From contig CAVQYZ010000004.1 of NCBI GenBank assembly GCA_963718405.1, positions 124,001 through 188,000 of the forward strand: a stretch of DNA of 64,000 bases. The letters are read 5' to 3'. This DNA is from Bog-756 sp963718405 (GTDB taxonomy: Bacteria; Actinomycetota; Acidimicrobiia; Acidimicrobiales; RAAP-2). The position numbers were made by a program, and so were the translations under genes. The notes beneath the pieces were generated by a model. It was not told the origin of the DNA, ran no database searches, and saw only the letters and a list, made by a program, of their open reading frames with translations. Shown here piece by piece: positions 56,220 through 64,000 of the stretch (position 1 is the stretch's first letter; each line of letters opens with the position of its first letter).

Positions 56220-56723
56220 ATGGACCAGAGCACGCACTACCGGAAGCCCGGCCTGCTGACCAGGTCGGTCCTGAACCCCACCATCGTGTTCTTCACCCGC
56301 CTGGGCATCAGCATCTGGGGAAGCCGGACCCTCGAGGTCCGGGGACGGAAGACCGGCGAGCCCCGCCGGACGCCGGTCAATCTCCTCGACATCGATGGCC
56401 GCCACTACCTGGTGGCTCCCCGGGGCCAGGCCCAGTGGGTCCGCAATGTGCGGGCCGACGGTGGGCGGCTGGCGCTGTTGCTCGGTCGGCACCGGGGGGA
56501 GTGGACGGCCCAGGAGCTGTCCGACGCCGACAAGCCGCCGGTTCTGCGGGCCTACCTCCGGCGGTGGAAGATGGAAGTCGGGGTGTTCTTCGACGGGGTG
56601 ACCGCGGACTCGGACCAACAGGAGCTGGCCCGCATCGCCCCCGATCACCCGGTGTTCCTGCTGTCCGAAGCGGTGGGGGCTTCAGAGGGCGGTCGTCCGG
56701 CCGCCGGGAACGGGAACCGTTGA
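56220..56723 (+). CDS. Deazaflavin (F420)-dependent nitroreductase-family protein
   Basis: 167 residues. PTIVFFTRLGISIWGSRTLE, VRGRKTGEPRRTPVNLLDID, GRHYLVAPRGQAQWVRNVRA and GRLALLLGRHRGEW match the Ddn-like family, which binds F420 and reduces quinones or nitro compounds. First gene of an operon with tetR, both under the tandem operator. ATG 56220 follows GAAGGGAGCCAGCC. Confidence 0.9.
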   Translation: MDQSTHYRKPGLLTRSVLNPTIVFFTRLGISIWGSRTLEVRGRKTGEPRRTPVNLLDIDGRHYLVAPRGQAQWVRNVRADGGRLALLLGRHRGEWTAQELSDADKPPVLRAYLRRWKMEVGVFFDGVTADSDQQELARIAPDHPVFLLSEAVGASEGGRPAAGNGNR

Positions 56724-57316
56724 GCATCGACCCGGTGACGGTCACAGCCGATCTGCTACCCGGTGAGCTGGAGCGCCCCCATCAGCCTCCGGCGCGCTCA
56801 CCGCGGGTGGCCGAGATCGTGGAGGCGGCCCGCCGGGTGCTGGAGGACGAAGGCCCGGCGGCCCTCACCATGAGACGACTGGCCGAGGAGCTGCACATGC
56901 AGGCACCGTCCCTCTACAAGCACTTCTCCAGCAAGGCCGATGTGGAGTTGGCGCTCATCGCCGACGGGCTGTTCGACATGGGCGATGTCACCCATGCGGC
57001 CATCCGCACCGCGGGGCCCGGCCGGTCCCTTTGGGCCCTGCTCGAGGTGTACCGCCTGTACAGCCGGGCCCACCCCAACCTCTACCGTCTTTCCACGGGT
57101 CAGCACATCGACCGGGATGGCCTCCCCGACGGCCTCGAAGAGTGGGCCGGCAATCCGTTCTACGTAGTCACCGGTGATCCCGCCACCGCTCAGGCCCTGT
57201 GGTCCTTCGCCCATGGGATGGTGATTCTCGAGCTCGATCAGCGCTATACGCCCCACTCCGACCTCGACAGCACCTGGCGGGCCGGAGCGGCGGCCTTCGA
57301 GGCGATCGTCGGGTGA
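56720..57316 (+). CDS. TetR-family transcriptional regulator
   Basis: About 198 residues from a TTG start that overlaps the upstream stop as TTGA; GTG 56735 is an alternative. HTH: RVAEIVEAARRVLEDEGPAA, LTMRRLAEELHMQAPSLYKH then FSSKADVE. The C-terminal ligand domain has LLEVYRLYSRAHPNLYRLST and FAHGMVILELDQRY. Expected to bind the tandem operator upstream of its own operon and control the F420-dependent enzyme. Confidence 0.92.
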   Translation: MSIDPVTVTADLLPGELERPHQPPARSPRVAEIVEAARRVLEDEGPAALTMRRLAEELHMQAPSLYKHFSSKADVELALIADGLFDMGDVTHAAIRTAGPGRSLWALLEVYRLYSRAHPNLYRLSTGQHIDRDGLPDGLEEWAGNPFYVVTGDPATAQALWSFAHGMVILELDQRYTPHSDLDSTWRAGAAAFEAIVG

Positions 57317-57322
57317 GTCCGG

Positions 57323-57691
57323 TCAGGCGTCCTCGTCGAGGACCCGACGGGCCAGTCGTCGCGGCGCCACCAACGTGTACGAGGTGCGGACCCACTCCTC
57401 GATCTCCCGCCAACGCCCAGCGCTGATGTGACCGGCCAACGAGATCGAAACCCAGCCGTGCCGGCCCAGGCCGTAGCCGGTGGGGGAGGCCCGGGGGTCG
57501 GTGGCCACGATGGCCGCGGCCTCCTCGTGGGGGAGTTTGACGGTGATGGAGTCGGCCTCGGGACTGGTGAAGACGAAGTTCTTCCCGCTCACCCGGAAGG
57601 TGGGCTCACCGCCCCAGGCTTCGATGTCCACCCGACTCGATTCGGGCAGTCGGTCGACGATCGCCTCCAGACGCTCCATCTTCGACGCCAT
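57323..57691 (-). CDS. MmcQ/YjbR-family protein
   Basis: About 122 residues: MERLEAIVDRLPESSRVDIE, PTFRVSGKNFVFTSPEADSI, VKLPHEEAAAIVATDPRASP and GRHGWVSISLAGHISAGRWR. Cyt-binding-like fold with possible DNA binding; function unknown. Convergent with tetR; the stop codons are seven bases apart. Confidence 0.85.
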   Translation of the reverse strand: MASKMERLEAIVDRLPESSRVDIEAWGGEPTFRVSGKNFVFTSPEADSITVKLPHEEAAAIVATDPRASPTGYGLGRHGWVSISLAGHISAGRWREIEEWVRTSYTLVAPRRLARRVLDEDA

Positions 57692-57812
57692 GCCCGATCC
57701 TCCGTCTCGGTCGAACCCGCCGGCCATCAGCGACCGCGGCCAGTTCATCGTACGGTTCTCTGCGCCCTCCCGACCGGTGCCGACGTCGGCGGGTGCCGGC
57801 GCCCTCGGGTGG

Positions 57813-59087
57813 TCAGAGCGGCTCGGGTTCCGGGTCCGCCGGAGAGGATCCGCGGAGCCGGCGGAATCCGGGGAGCAGGCCGGCCAAGAGAAGGGATCCG
57901 GCGATGCAGGCCAGACCGCCGGAGACGATGGCGAACTCGGTGGAGACCGCCGTGGCCACCAGCCCTGACTCGAAGCTCCCCAACTGGGGCCCGCCTTCCA
58001 CCACCGCCATCTGCACCGAGGCGATACGGGTGCGGAAGGCCCCGGTCACTTCGGTCTGGAGGATGGTGGTCCGGAGCACGGCGGAGATCACGTCGGCCCA
58101 GCCGGCCGCGGCCAACAGGACCAGCGCCAGCCACAAGAGGTGCACCACTCCGAAGACGGCGATGAGGGCACCCCAGGCGCAGATGGCCACCACCACCGCC
58201 CGACCCGGGTGACGGACCCGGTCCAGCCATCCGGTGGTCACGGCGCCGACCAGAGCGCCTACCCCCGGGGCGGCGTAGAGCAGTCCGAGGGTGCTGGGTC
58301 CGCCGTGGAAGACGGACACCGCCAGAGCCGGAAACAGCGCCCGCGGCGCACCGAAGAGCATGGCGTTGAAGTCGAGCAGGTAGGCGCCCAGCAGTACCTG
58401 GCTGCGGCGGATGACACCCAGGCCGTCGGCGAAGGAACGGAGCCCGGGCCGCCCGGCGTCGGGTGTGGGAGGTAGGGGGTTCATCCACGCCACGGCCACG
58501 GCCATCATCAGGGAGGTTCCGGCGGCCAGTAGGTAGACCCGGGGCAGGTGGATGGCCTCGATGAGGAAGCCCGCCACCAATGGCCCCACGATCATGCCGA
58601 CCTGGTCGACGATCTGCATGGAGGCGAAGGCAGCCATCAACCGTTCCCCGGGCACCAGGGTCGGGACCGAGGAGCTCGCCGCCGTGGAGAGGAGGCCACC
58701 GAATCCGGCGCCCACCGCGGCCAGCAGGTAGATGGCGGGCACCGATGGATGGTGGAGGCCGGCGTTGATGGCCAGGCCCCCGCCCATCAGCACCGACACC
58801 GTTGCCGCCACCAGTAGGAGCCGCCGACGGTCCAGAGCGTCGCCCAACACCCCACCGGCCAGGGCCCCGACGATCAGGGGGACCAGCTGCACCAGACTCA
58901 CCGCGCCGACCTGAAGCGAGGAGTGGGTGAGGTCGTAGACCTGAAAGGCCACAGCCACCAGGGTGAGCTGGGAGCCGAGCATTCCGATGAGCTGGCCGCC
59001 AAAGAGCAGCCGGAACTGGCCACTCTCCCGCAACGGCTCGAGATCGATGAGGATGCGCCGGTTCACCGTCCCATGCTGACGCTTCAA
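57813..59087 (-). CDS. MFS transporter (enterobactin-exporter-like, 12 helices)
   Basis: 424 residues. Helices begin with FRLLFGGQLIGMLGSQLTLV, LVQLVPLIVGALAGGVLGDA and LLAAVGAGFGGLLSTAASSS; the motif after helix 2 is GDALDRRRLL. The second half carries the GWLDRVRHPGR loop. No EmrB-like insert, so likely a smaller drug or siderophore exporter. Stands alone. Confidence 0.88.
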   Translation of the reverse strand: MKRQHGTVNRRILIDLEPLRESGQFRLLFGGQLIGMLGSQLTLVAVAFQVYDLTHSSLQVGAVSLVQLVPLIVGALAGGVLGDALDRRRLLLVAATVSVLMGGGLAINAGLHHPSVPAIYLLAAVGAGFGGLLSTAASSSVPTLVPGERLMAAFASMQIVDQVGMIVGPLVAGFLIEAIHLPRVYLLAAGTSLMMAVAVAWMNPLPPTPDAGRPGLRSFADGLGVIRRSQVLLGAYLLDFNAMLFGAPRALFPALAVSVFHGGPSTLGLLYAAPGVGALVGAVTTGWLDRVRHPGRAVVVAICAWGALIAVFGVVHLLWLALVLLAAAGWADVISAVLRTTILQTEVTGAFRTRIASVQMAVVEGGPQLGSFESGLVATAVSTEFAIVSGGLACIAGSLLLAGLLPGFRRLRGSSPADPEPEPL

Positions 59088-59114
59088 GCCGCCTTTAACG
59101 CAAGTGGTCCCGGT

Positions 59115-59898
59115 TCACACCGCCGTGCGGTAGCGGAAGAGCTTGGCCGAGGCGACCATGGAGACGGCCAGGATGCCGAGGCAGTAGGCGATGGCCAGCA
59201 CCGCCTCGTGGGCCACCGATGCACCGACGGAGGTGTGACCCATCCAGAGCCCCCGCATTGTCTCGATGATCGGGGTGAAGGGCTGGTACCGGGCGAAATC
59301 ACCCAGGACCGCCGGCATGGTGTGGGCCGGCACGAAGGCCGTGCTGACGTAGGGGATGAACATGAGGACCATGGCGAAGGACGACGCGGCCTCGGCGTTC
59401 CGGGCCAGGAGACCGACAGCGGCCGCCAGCCACGAGATGGCCAGAATGAACAGCACGATCATCCCGCCGGCGGCGATCCACCCGACGGGAGAAGCGGTGG
59501 GCCGCCATCCGATGCCCAGCCCCAGGGCGATCACCAAGGTGGTGGCCACCAGATTGCGGACCAGGCTGGCCACGATGTGTCCCACCAGGAGCGAGGATCC
59601 CAGTACCGGCATGGACCGGATGCGGTCCATGATTCCGTTGGTCATGTCGGTGGCCACGGCCACTGCCGTGGTGGCTGCGCCGAACCCGGCGCACAGCACG
59701 ATGAGCCCGGGCACCACGTAATTGACGTAACGGCCCCCGGTGTTGAGGTCGCCACCGAAGACATAGACGAACAGCAGCATCAACACGATGGGCAGGACCA
59801 GCGCGGTGAAGAACGACTCCGGGTTGCGCCACGAGCGCCGAAGGCAGCGGCCGGTCATCACATAGGAGTTGGACAGAGTGTCGAGCCAGGGTTGTCAT
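59115..59898 (-). CDS. ABC transporter permease, DrrB-like (frame break near 59.88 kb)
   Basis: About 260 residues in two frames. The start (ATG 59898, GGGGTCGC upstream) reads MTTLA, then after removing one base near 59883 continues DTLSNSYVMTGRCLRRSW. Helices ALVLPIVLMLLFVYVFGGDL, YVVPGLIVLCAGFGAATTAV, LVIALGLGIGWRPTASP, IVLFILAISWLAAAVGLLAR and the final hydrophobic block fit an ABC-2 permease. Its start overlaps the ATPase stop as ATGA. Confidence 0.84.
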
Positions 59899-60901
59899 GC
59901 GACCCCCTTCGGTGCGGGGTGAACGGACGCAGAAGGAACCGATGCCGCGTGAACCGAGGGGGGTGAATCGGTGGGGTGCCCGGGCCTTCAGTGACCGACA
60001 GGAACACCTCGTCCAGCCCGGGCCGCTGGATGACCACTTTGGAGGCGCTGACCCCGACGGCCGCCAGCCGGCTGAGGATCTCGTAGACCTCGGCTCCCGT
60101 CCCGTCGGTGGTGACGTCGAGGGTCCGTTGTGGCTCGTCGGCCCGGAAGGCGTCGAGGGTCCGGTCAGCCTGTTGGTAACTGAGGAGGTCGGCGAACTCG
60201 AGGCGCAGTACTTCAAATTCCACGCGGGCCTTGAGCTCCGAGGTACTTCCCTGGGCGACGATCCTTCCGTGGTCGAGTACCGCCACGGTGTCGGCCAACC
60301 GATCGGCCTCTTCGAGGTACTGGGTCGTGAGCAGGATGGTCACGCCGTTGTCGACCAGCTGGCGGACGGTGGTCCAGAGCTGTTCGCGGCTGCGGGGATC
60401 CAGCCCGGTGGTGGGTTCGTCCAGGAAGAGCAACGTCGGTTGTTTGATCATGCTCATGGCCAGATCGAGCCGGCGCCTCATGCCGCCCGAGTAGGTTCCC
60501 GCTCGCCGCAACCGGTCGCCGGAGAGCTCGAACGTCGGTCAGCAGTTCGGCCACCCGCTCCTGCGCCACTCGACGGGGAAGCCGCAGCAGGCGAGCCACC
60601 AGCTCGAGGTTCTCCTGCCCGGTCAACAGGTCGTCGACCGCGGCGAACTGGCCGGTGAGGCTGATCGACGCTTTGACGGCCAGGGGATCGGCCACCAGGT
60701 CGTGACCGGCGATGGTGGCTGATCCGGCGTCGGGACGGATCAGGGTGGCCAACATGCGGACCAGGGTGGTCTTGCCGGCGCCGTTGGGCCCGAGCAGGGC
60801 GAAGACCGTGCCCGTCTCGATGGCCACATCGACGTGGTCGAGGGCCGAGCGATGCCCCGAACGACTTCGTGAGGCCGCTCGGCCTCAACTGTGTATGTCA
60901 T
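59895..60901 (-). CDS. ABC transporter ATP-binding protein, DrrA-like (several frame breaks)
   Basis: About 335 residues spread over four or five frames. The reconstructed order is MTYTVEASGLTKSFGHRSAL, DHVDVAIETGTVFALLGPNG then AGKTT (Walker A), FELSGDRLRRAGTYSGGM (signature), LLFLDEPTTGLDPRSRE (Walker B), and a C-terminal DrrA-type domain. Breaks lie near 60879, 60857, 60533 and 59985. Only with these corrected does the stop coincide with the permease start. ATG 60901 lies inside an operator-like palindrome. Confidence 0.83.
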
Positions 60902-60928
60902 ACACGGAACTGTATGCATGGCACACAG
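60889..60928. promoter_or_regulatory. Twin TetR operators between divergent ABC and TetR genes
   Basis: Site 1 (60889-60907) has perfect GTGTATG/CATACAC arms around a T; site 2 (60910-60928) has CTGTnTGC/GCAnACAG symmetry. The centres are 21 bp apart, two helical turns. Site 1 contains the ATPase start codon and site 2 lies 14 bp before the TetR GTG. Strong candidate for autoregulation and control of the exporter by the TetR protein. Confidence 0.78.
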
Positions 60929-60941
60929 TTAGAGTCAAGGG

Positions 60942-61752
60942 GTGGCCGAGGGACCGGACGACCAGGACGAGCAGAGCAACGCCGCGGGTGATGGGAGGCC
61001 CGGGCTGCCCCTGGCCCTCGAGCTGCTGTGGGACCGGCGAGCCGCAGGGTCGAGCGCGGGCCCGAAGCCGGCCCTGTCCATCGACGCCATCGTGGAGGCC
61101 GCGGTCCGCCTGGCCGATGCTCAAGGACTGGAGGCGGTCTCCATGGCCCGGGTCGCCGACGAGCTGGGGTTCACCACCATGTCGCTCTATCGCTACCTCT
61201 CCAGCAAGGACGATCTCCTCCAGCTCATGTGGAACGCCAGTGCCAAGGGCGCAGAGACTTCTGGTGCTCGAGGGAGGCGACTGGCGGGAGAGGCTGCGGG
61301 CGTGGGCGCTGGCGCAGCGCGGCCTCGGTGCGTCTCGGCATCCGTGGATCACCCAGATGCCGTGGGCCGCACCGCCACTCGGCTCCGAACTCTCTCACCT
61401 TCGTCGAGAGAGGGCCTGGAGGCGCTCGACGGAACCGGTCTCTCGGGGTCGGACAGGCTCCAGATCATCGGACTGGTCAGCCTCGTATACCTTGAGCGAG
61501 TCCCGGATGAGCCACGATGCCGCCCGTGCTGCGACTGCCGCCGTCATCGCCGACGGTGGTCCGGCCCCCGGCTTGGATTTCGAGGCGATACTGCGCCAGG
61601 TGGTGGACGAGCAGAACTACCCCCGGCTCTACCGGATCGCCTGGTCCACCGGTGCGGAAGCCAACGGGCCGGACGCTGAGGAGCAGGCCTACCTCTTCGG
61701 CCTGGACCGCATCCTCGACGGGGTCCAGGCCCTCATCGACCGGACGGGTTGA
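60942..61752 (+). CDS. TetR-family regulator (four frame breaks)
   Basis: About 268 residues in five frames. HTH: LSIDAIVEAAVRLADAQGLE, AVSMARVADELGFTTMSLYR, YLSSKDDLLQLMWNASAKGA. Later segments, after one-base corrections near 61260, 61390, 61412 and 61497, are LVLEGGDWRERLRAWALAQR, TFVEEGLEALDGTGLS, DRLQIIGLVSLVYL and SRMSHDAARAATAAVIADGG. It matches the TetR type with a C-terminal TetR_C_1-like domain that controls DrrAB-type exporters. GTG 60942 is the start. Confidence 0.83.
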
Positions 61753-61854
61753 GGCCGCTCGCATCCCCGAGGCGCCGCTGAGCGACCCCGGGACCTATCC
61801 TGCCCCTGTGCGCTCCGCTCCCCGAGGTACCGACACCCAAGGTCTTCCGGGCCG

Positions 61855-62517
61855 GTGATCGAGCTCGAGCTGCGAGGAGCGGTCTACGTGCTCCGGATGG
61901 ATGAGGGGGAGAACCGGTTCAACCGGACCTTCATCGATGCCTTCCACCGCACCCTCGACGTGGTCGAGGCCCAGGAGGGACCCTGCGCCCTGGTCACCAC
62001 GGGATCGGGGAAGTTCTACTCCAACGGTCTGGATCTCGACTGGCTGGGGTCCGGCGTGGACACCGCGGGGTTCATCGAGAGCGTCCATGCCCTGCTGGGC
62101 CGGATCCTCGGGCTCGACGTCTACACCGTGGCCGCGGTGAACGGGCATGCCTTCGCCGGCGGGGCCATGCTGGCGTCGGTTCACGACAGCGTGATCATGC
62201 GGGCCGACCGGGGGTACTGGTGCCTGCCCGAGGTGGACCTGGGTCTTCCCCTCACCCCCGAGATGTACGCCGCTCTGGCCGCCCACGTCGAACCCCGGAC
62301 GCTGGCCCGGGCTGCACTGACCGGAGAGCGCTTCACCGCGCTCGATGCCGTGGCCGCCGGTATCGCCACCGAAGCCCTGCCGGAGGAGGAGGTCCTCCCC
62401 CGGGCCATCGAGATCGCCGAGGGGTTGGCCGCCAAAAACCGCTCGGTCATCGGCGCCCACAAGTCCTTGCTCTACGGCGATGCCATCGCGTTCACCAAGG
62501 AGCGGTGGCAGCCCTAG
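61855..62517 (+). CDS. Enoyl-CoA hydratase/isomerase-family protein
   Basis: 220 residues from GTG 61855. The crotonase fold has SGKFYSNGLDLDWLGSGVDT as an oxyanion-hole loop, then AVNGHAFAGGAMLASVHDSV and LPEVDLGLPLTPEMYAALAA. It most resembles delta3,delta2-enoyl-CoA isomerase-like proteins of fatty-acid oxidation. The usual two-Glu hydratase pattern is not evident, so isomerase activity is more likely than hydratase. Length is shorter than typical hydratases (about 260). Confidence 0.83.
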   Translation: MIELELRGAVYVLRMDEGENRFNRTFIDAFHRTLDVVEAQEGPCALVTTGSGKFYSNGLDLDWLGSGVDTAGFIESVHALLGRILGLDVYTVAAVNGHAFAGGAMLASVHDSVIMRADRGYWCLPEVDLGLPLTPEMYAALAAHVEPRTLARAALTGERFTALDAVAAGIATEALPEEEVLPRAIEIAEGLAAKNRSVIGAHKSLLYGDAIAFTKERWQP

Positions 62518-62536
62518 CCCAGGCCGGTGGATCGCA

Positions 62537-63798
62537 CTAGAACCCGGTACCGCTGAACGGCCCCGGACGGGTGAGAAACAGGGCGTCGGCCACCGACAAC
62601 CTGCCGGCCCGCAGCTCCTCCACCCGTCCACCGGCGGCGAGGAGGGAGGCGGCGAAGCCGCCCATGTAGAGGGATCCCAGTGCGGCCAAGCCCAGCCGGA
62701 GGTCGGCCTCCTCGCCGTTACGCGCCGGCCGGCACGAGGCCCCGTCCGGTCCGGCTTCCAGCACCCAACGACCGACGGCCGGGTCGGTGGCATCGTCCGA
62801 ACCGTCCGGTGCCAGCACGTCGAGCACCAGATGACCCTCGCCCTGATAGCCCGCGCCTCCAAGGCCGCCGCGGTGTCCAGGATCCTCACGTACAGGCGGT
62901 CCTCGATGTCATCGGTGCGCAGCTGGCGCGGGTCGGCCAGCCGCCAGCGCACCGGCTCGTCCAGCTGGCGACGCTTCACCCGGACCTGGTTGATCAGGTC
63001 CAGATCCAGCACGAACCGCCACAGTGCCGCTTCCACCTCGGGGGTGTCGCCCCGGAGCTCCTCGACGACGATGTCGGCCCGTTCCGCCCGGAACACGTTG
63101 GCCTCCGGTTTGGCCCGGAACAGCACGTACCCATGGTCACTGACGGCGTGGAACCGGGCCGACAACCCCTCCCGGTGGTGGGGACGGTCGGCGAGGAACT
63201 GGGACCAGAAGGCAGGGCTCCGGTTGATCTCACCGGCCCGGGTGCGGCGTTGCCGGTCGAACAGTTCCGGCAGGACCTCGCCGGCAGCGTCCTTGTCCAC
63301 CAGGGCCAGGTCCAGGGCCGGGGCCGGGACGGCGAAGGCCGACGCCCGGCTGTCGATGGAGTACTCGGCCACATCGACGGCCAGTCCGTAGCCGAACCTC
63401 CCGTAGATGATGGACTCCGAGGCCTCGAGCCCGGCGATGGCCTCGCCACGCTGGCGGGCATCGTCGTGCATGGCCGTCATCAGCTGGGTGAGGAAGCCCC
63501 GGCGACGGTGGGTGGGATGGACTCCGACCGCGGTGACCCCGGCCATGGGAGTGGTGGGACAGGGACGACCGGGGGCGGACGGGAGGGTGACGTTCAGGCT
63601 GTAGATGGCGGCATTGCCGGCGAACCGGCCTCCGGCGTCCACGGCCCACGCCCGGTCGAGCTCGGACTTGTCGGCCCACAGCTCGAAGTCGGCGATCTGG
63701 TCGGGATCACCGGCGTAGGGATCGAGGAACGGGACCATCACCGACTGTCGGAAAGCCGAGGCCTCGTCCGGGCTGATCCTTCGCACTACCGCGTCCAT
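62537..63798 (-). CDS. Eis-like N-acetyltransferase (frame break near 62.85 kb)
   Basis: About 420 residues in two frames. N-terminal GNAT: MDAVVRRISPDEASAFRQSV, MAGVTAVGVHPTHRRRGFLT then QLMTAMHDDARQRGEAIAGL. The second GNAT-like half and a C-terminal sterol-carrier-protein-like domain (LGSLYMGGFAASLLAAGG) complete the Eis pattern. The break near 62851 is in the one-missing-base direction. Such enzymes acetylate amino groups of aminoglycosides, peptides or polyamines; substrate not known. Confidence 0.85.
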
Positions 63799-63894
63799 GG
63801 CCCCAAGTTTGCCCGCCACGGGACCGGGTCGCTCACCGAGTGGCCCCGCCGTGGTCAGCTGGGCCCGACGCCAGGGCCACCGACTGGCGAACAG

Positions 63895-64000
63895 TCAGCT
63901 GCCGTCGGGCAGGAACAGGAACGACTCCATGGCCGGGCGCATCTCCGTGGCCACGATTTCGATGCGGACTCCCGACCCGGTTCGGTGGTAGGCGAAGGAC
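63895..64000 (-). CDS. C-terminal end of a gene cut off by the right window edge
   Basis: Only the last 34 or so residues are visible, ending ATEMRPAMESFLFLPDGS and a TGA stop. The sequence is too short to name. Nothing else is visible between its stop and the acetyltransferase start. Confidence 0.4.
   Translation of the reverse strand, partial: SFAYHRTGSGVRIEIVATEMRPAMESFLFLPDGS

Noticed and set aside
61795..62536. Continuation of the acetyltransferase frame past 62537 as a single 674-residue protein
   Set aside because: It overlaps the intact enoyl-CoA hydratase-like gene in the opposite strand, and the acetyltransferase C-terminus reads clearly in another frame ending at 62537.

Overview
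This is a G+C-rich actinobacterial window. It most resembles an uncultured or poorly studied member of class Acidimicrobiia, but that placement is inference. The evidence is F420/deazaflavin-type oxidoreductases, a mycothiol-transferase-like DUF664 protein, an MMPL exporter, ECF sigma factors, and secreted proteins built from GYWLVASDGG-type 42-residue repeats. No rRNA, tRNA, CRISPR array, transposase or integrase was found. purE at the left edge looks clearly richer in A+T than the rest.

Layout. 0-16 kb: partial purE; two secreted 42-residue-repeat proteins, one fused to a secretory lipase; a large secreted serine peptidase whose visible residues look like the sedolisin Glu-Asp-Ser set; a secreted phosphoesterase; an ECF sigma factor with a membrane-anchored partner; an MMPL exporter; an SF2 helicase. 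16-23 kb: a divergent locus with a palindromic operator, an XRE regulator and a nucleotidyltransferase (toxin-antitoxin-like), then an aldo/keto reductase, a PPOX protein and an ABC ATPase/permease pair. 23-34 kb: large modular surface proteins (IPT/TIG, NHL, YVTN, PKD, Cys-rich, OmpA-like) and small enzymes (cupin, hemerythrin, DUF664, LLM flavoprotein). 34-45 kb: esterase, VOC, carboxymuconolactone-decarboxylase-like protein, phosphotransferase, thioesterase, MFS exporter, SDR, SRPBCC, a PAS-GGDEF protein and an ABC pair. 45-55 kb: DUF4177-like and DUF1801 proteins, a SigJ-type sigma factor, a DNA methyltransferase coupled to a candidate nuclease, a MarR/MFS exporter pair with two operators, a BI-1 membrane protein and an OLD-type ATPase. 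55-64 kb: an FN3 protein, a nitroreductase/TetR operon with tandem operators, an MFS exporter, a DrrAB-like ABC pair divergent from a second TetR gene with twin operators, an enoyl-CoA hydratase-like protein, an Eis-like acetyltransferase and a partial gene at the right edge.

Sequence quality matters here. About 25 frame breaks in 15 genes were inferred from protein continuity across overlapping frames. Nearly all are consistent with one extra base, often in a G/C run. One is shown directly by repeat spacing of 126, 126 then 127 bp near 32.03 kb. Most are probably sequencing or assembly errors, so these genes are listed as single CDS entries spanning the break, with the break stated.

The leads most worth following are the methyltransferase/nuclease pair (47.9-49.9 kb), the XRE/nucleotidyltransferase pair with its operator (16.8-17.7 kb), the OLD-like ATPase with an altered TOPRIM-like region (53.2-55.0 kb), and the sedolisin-like reading of the large peptidase (1.9-5.3 kb).
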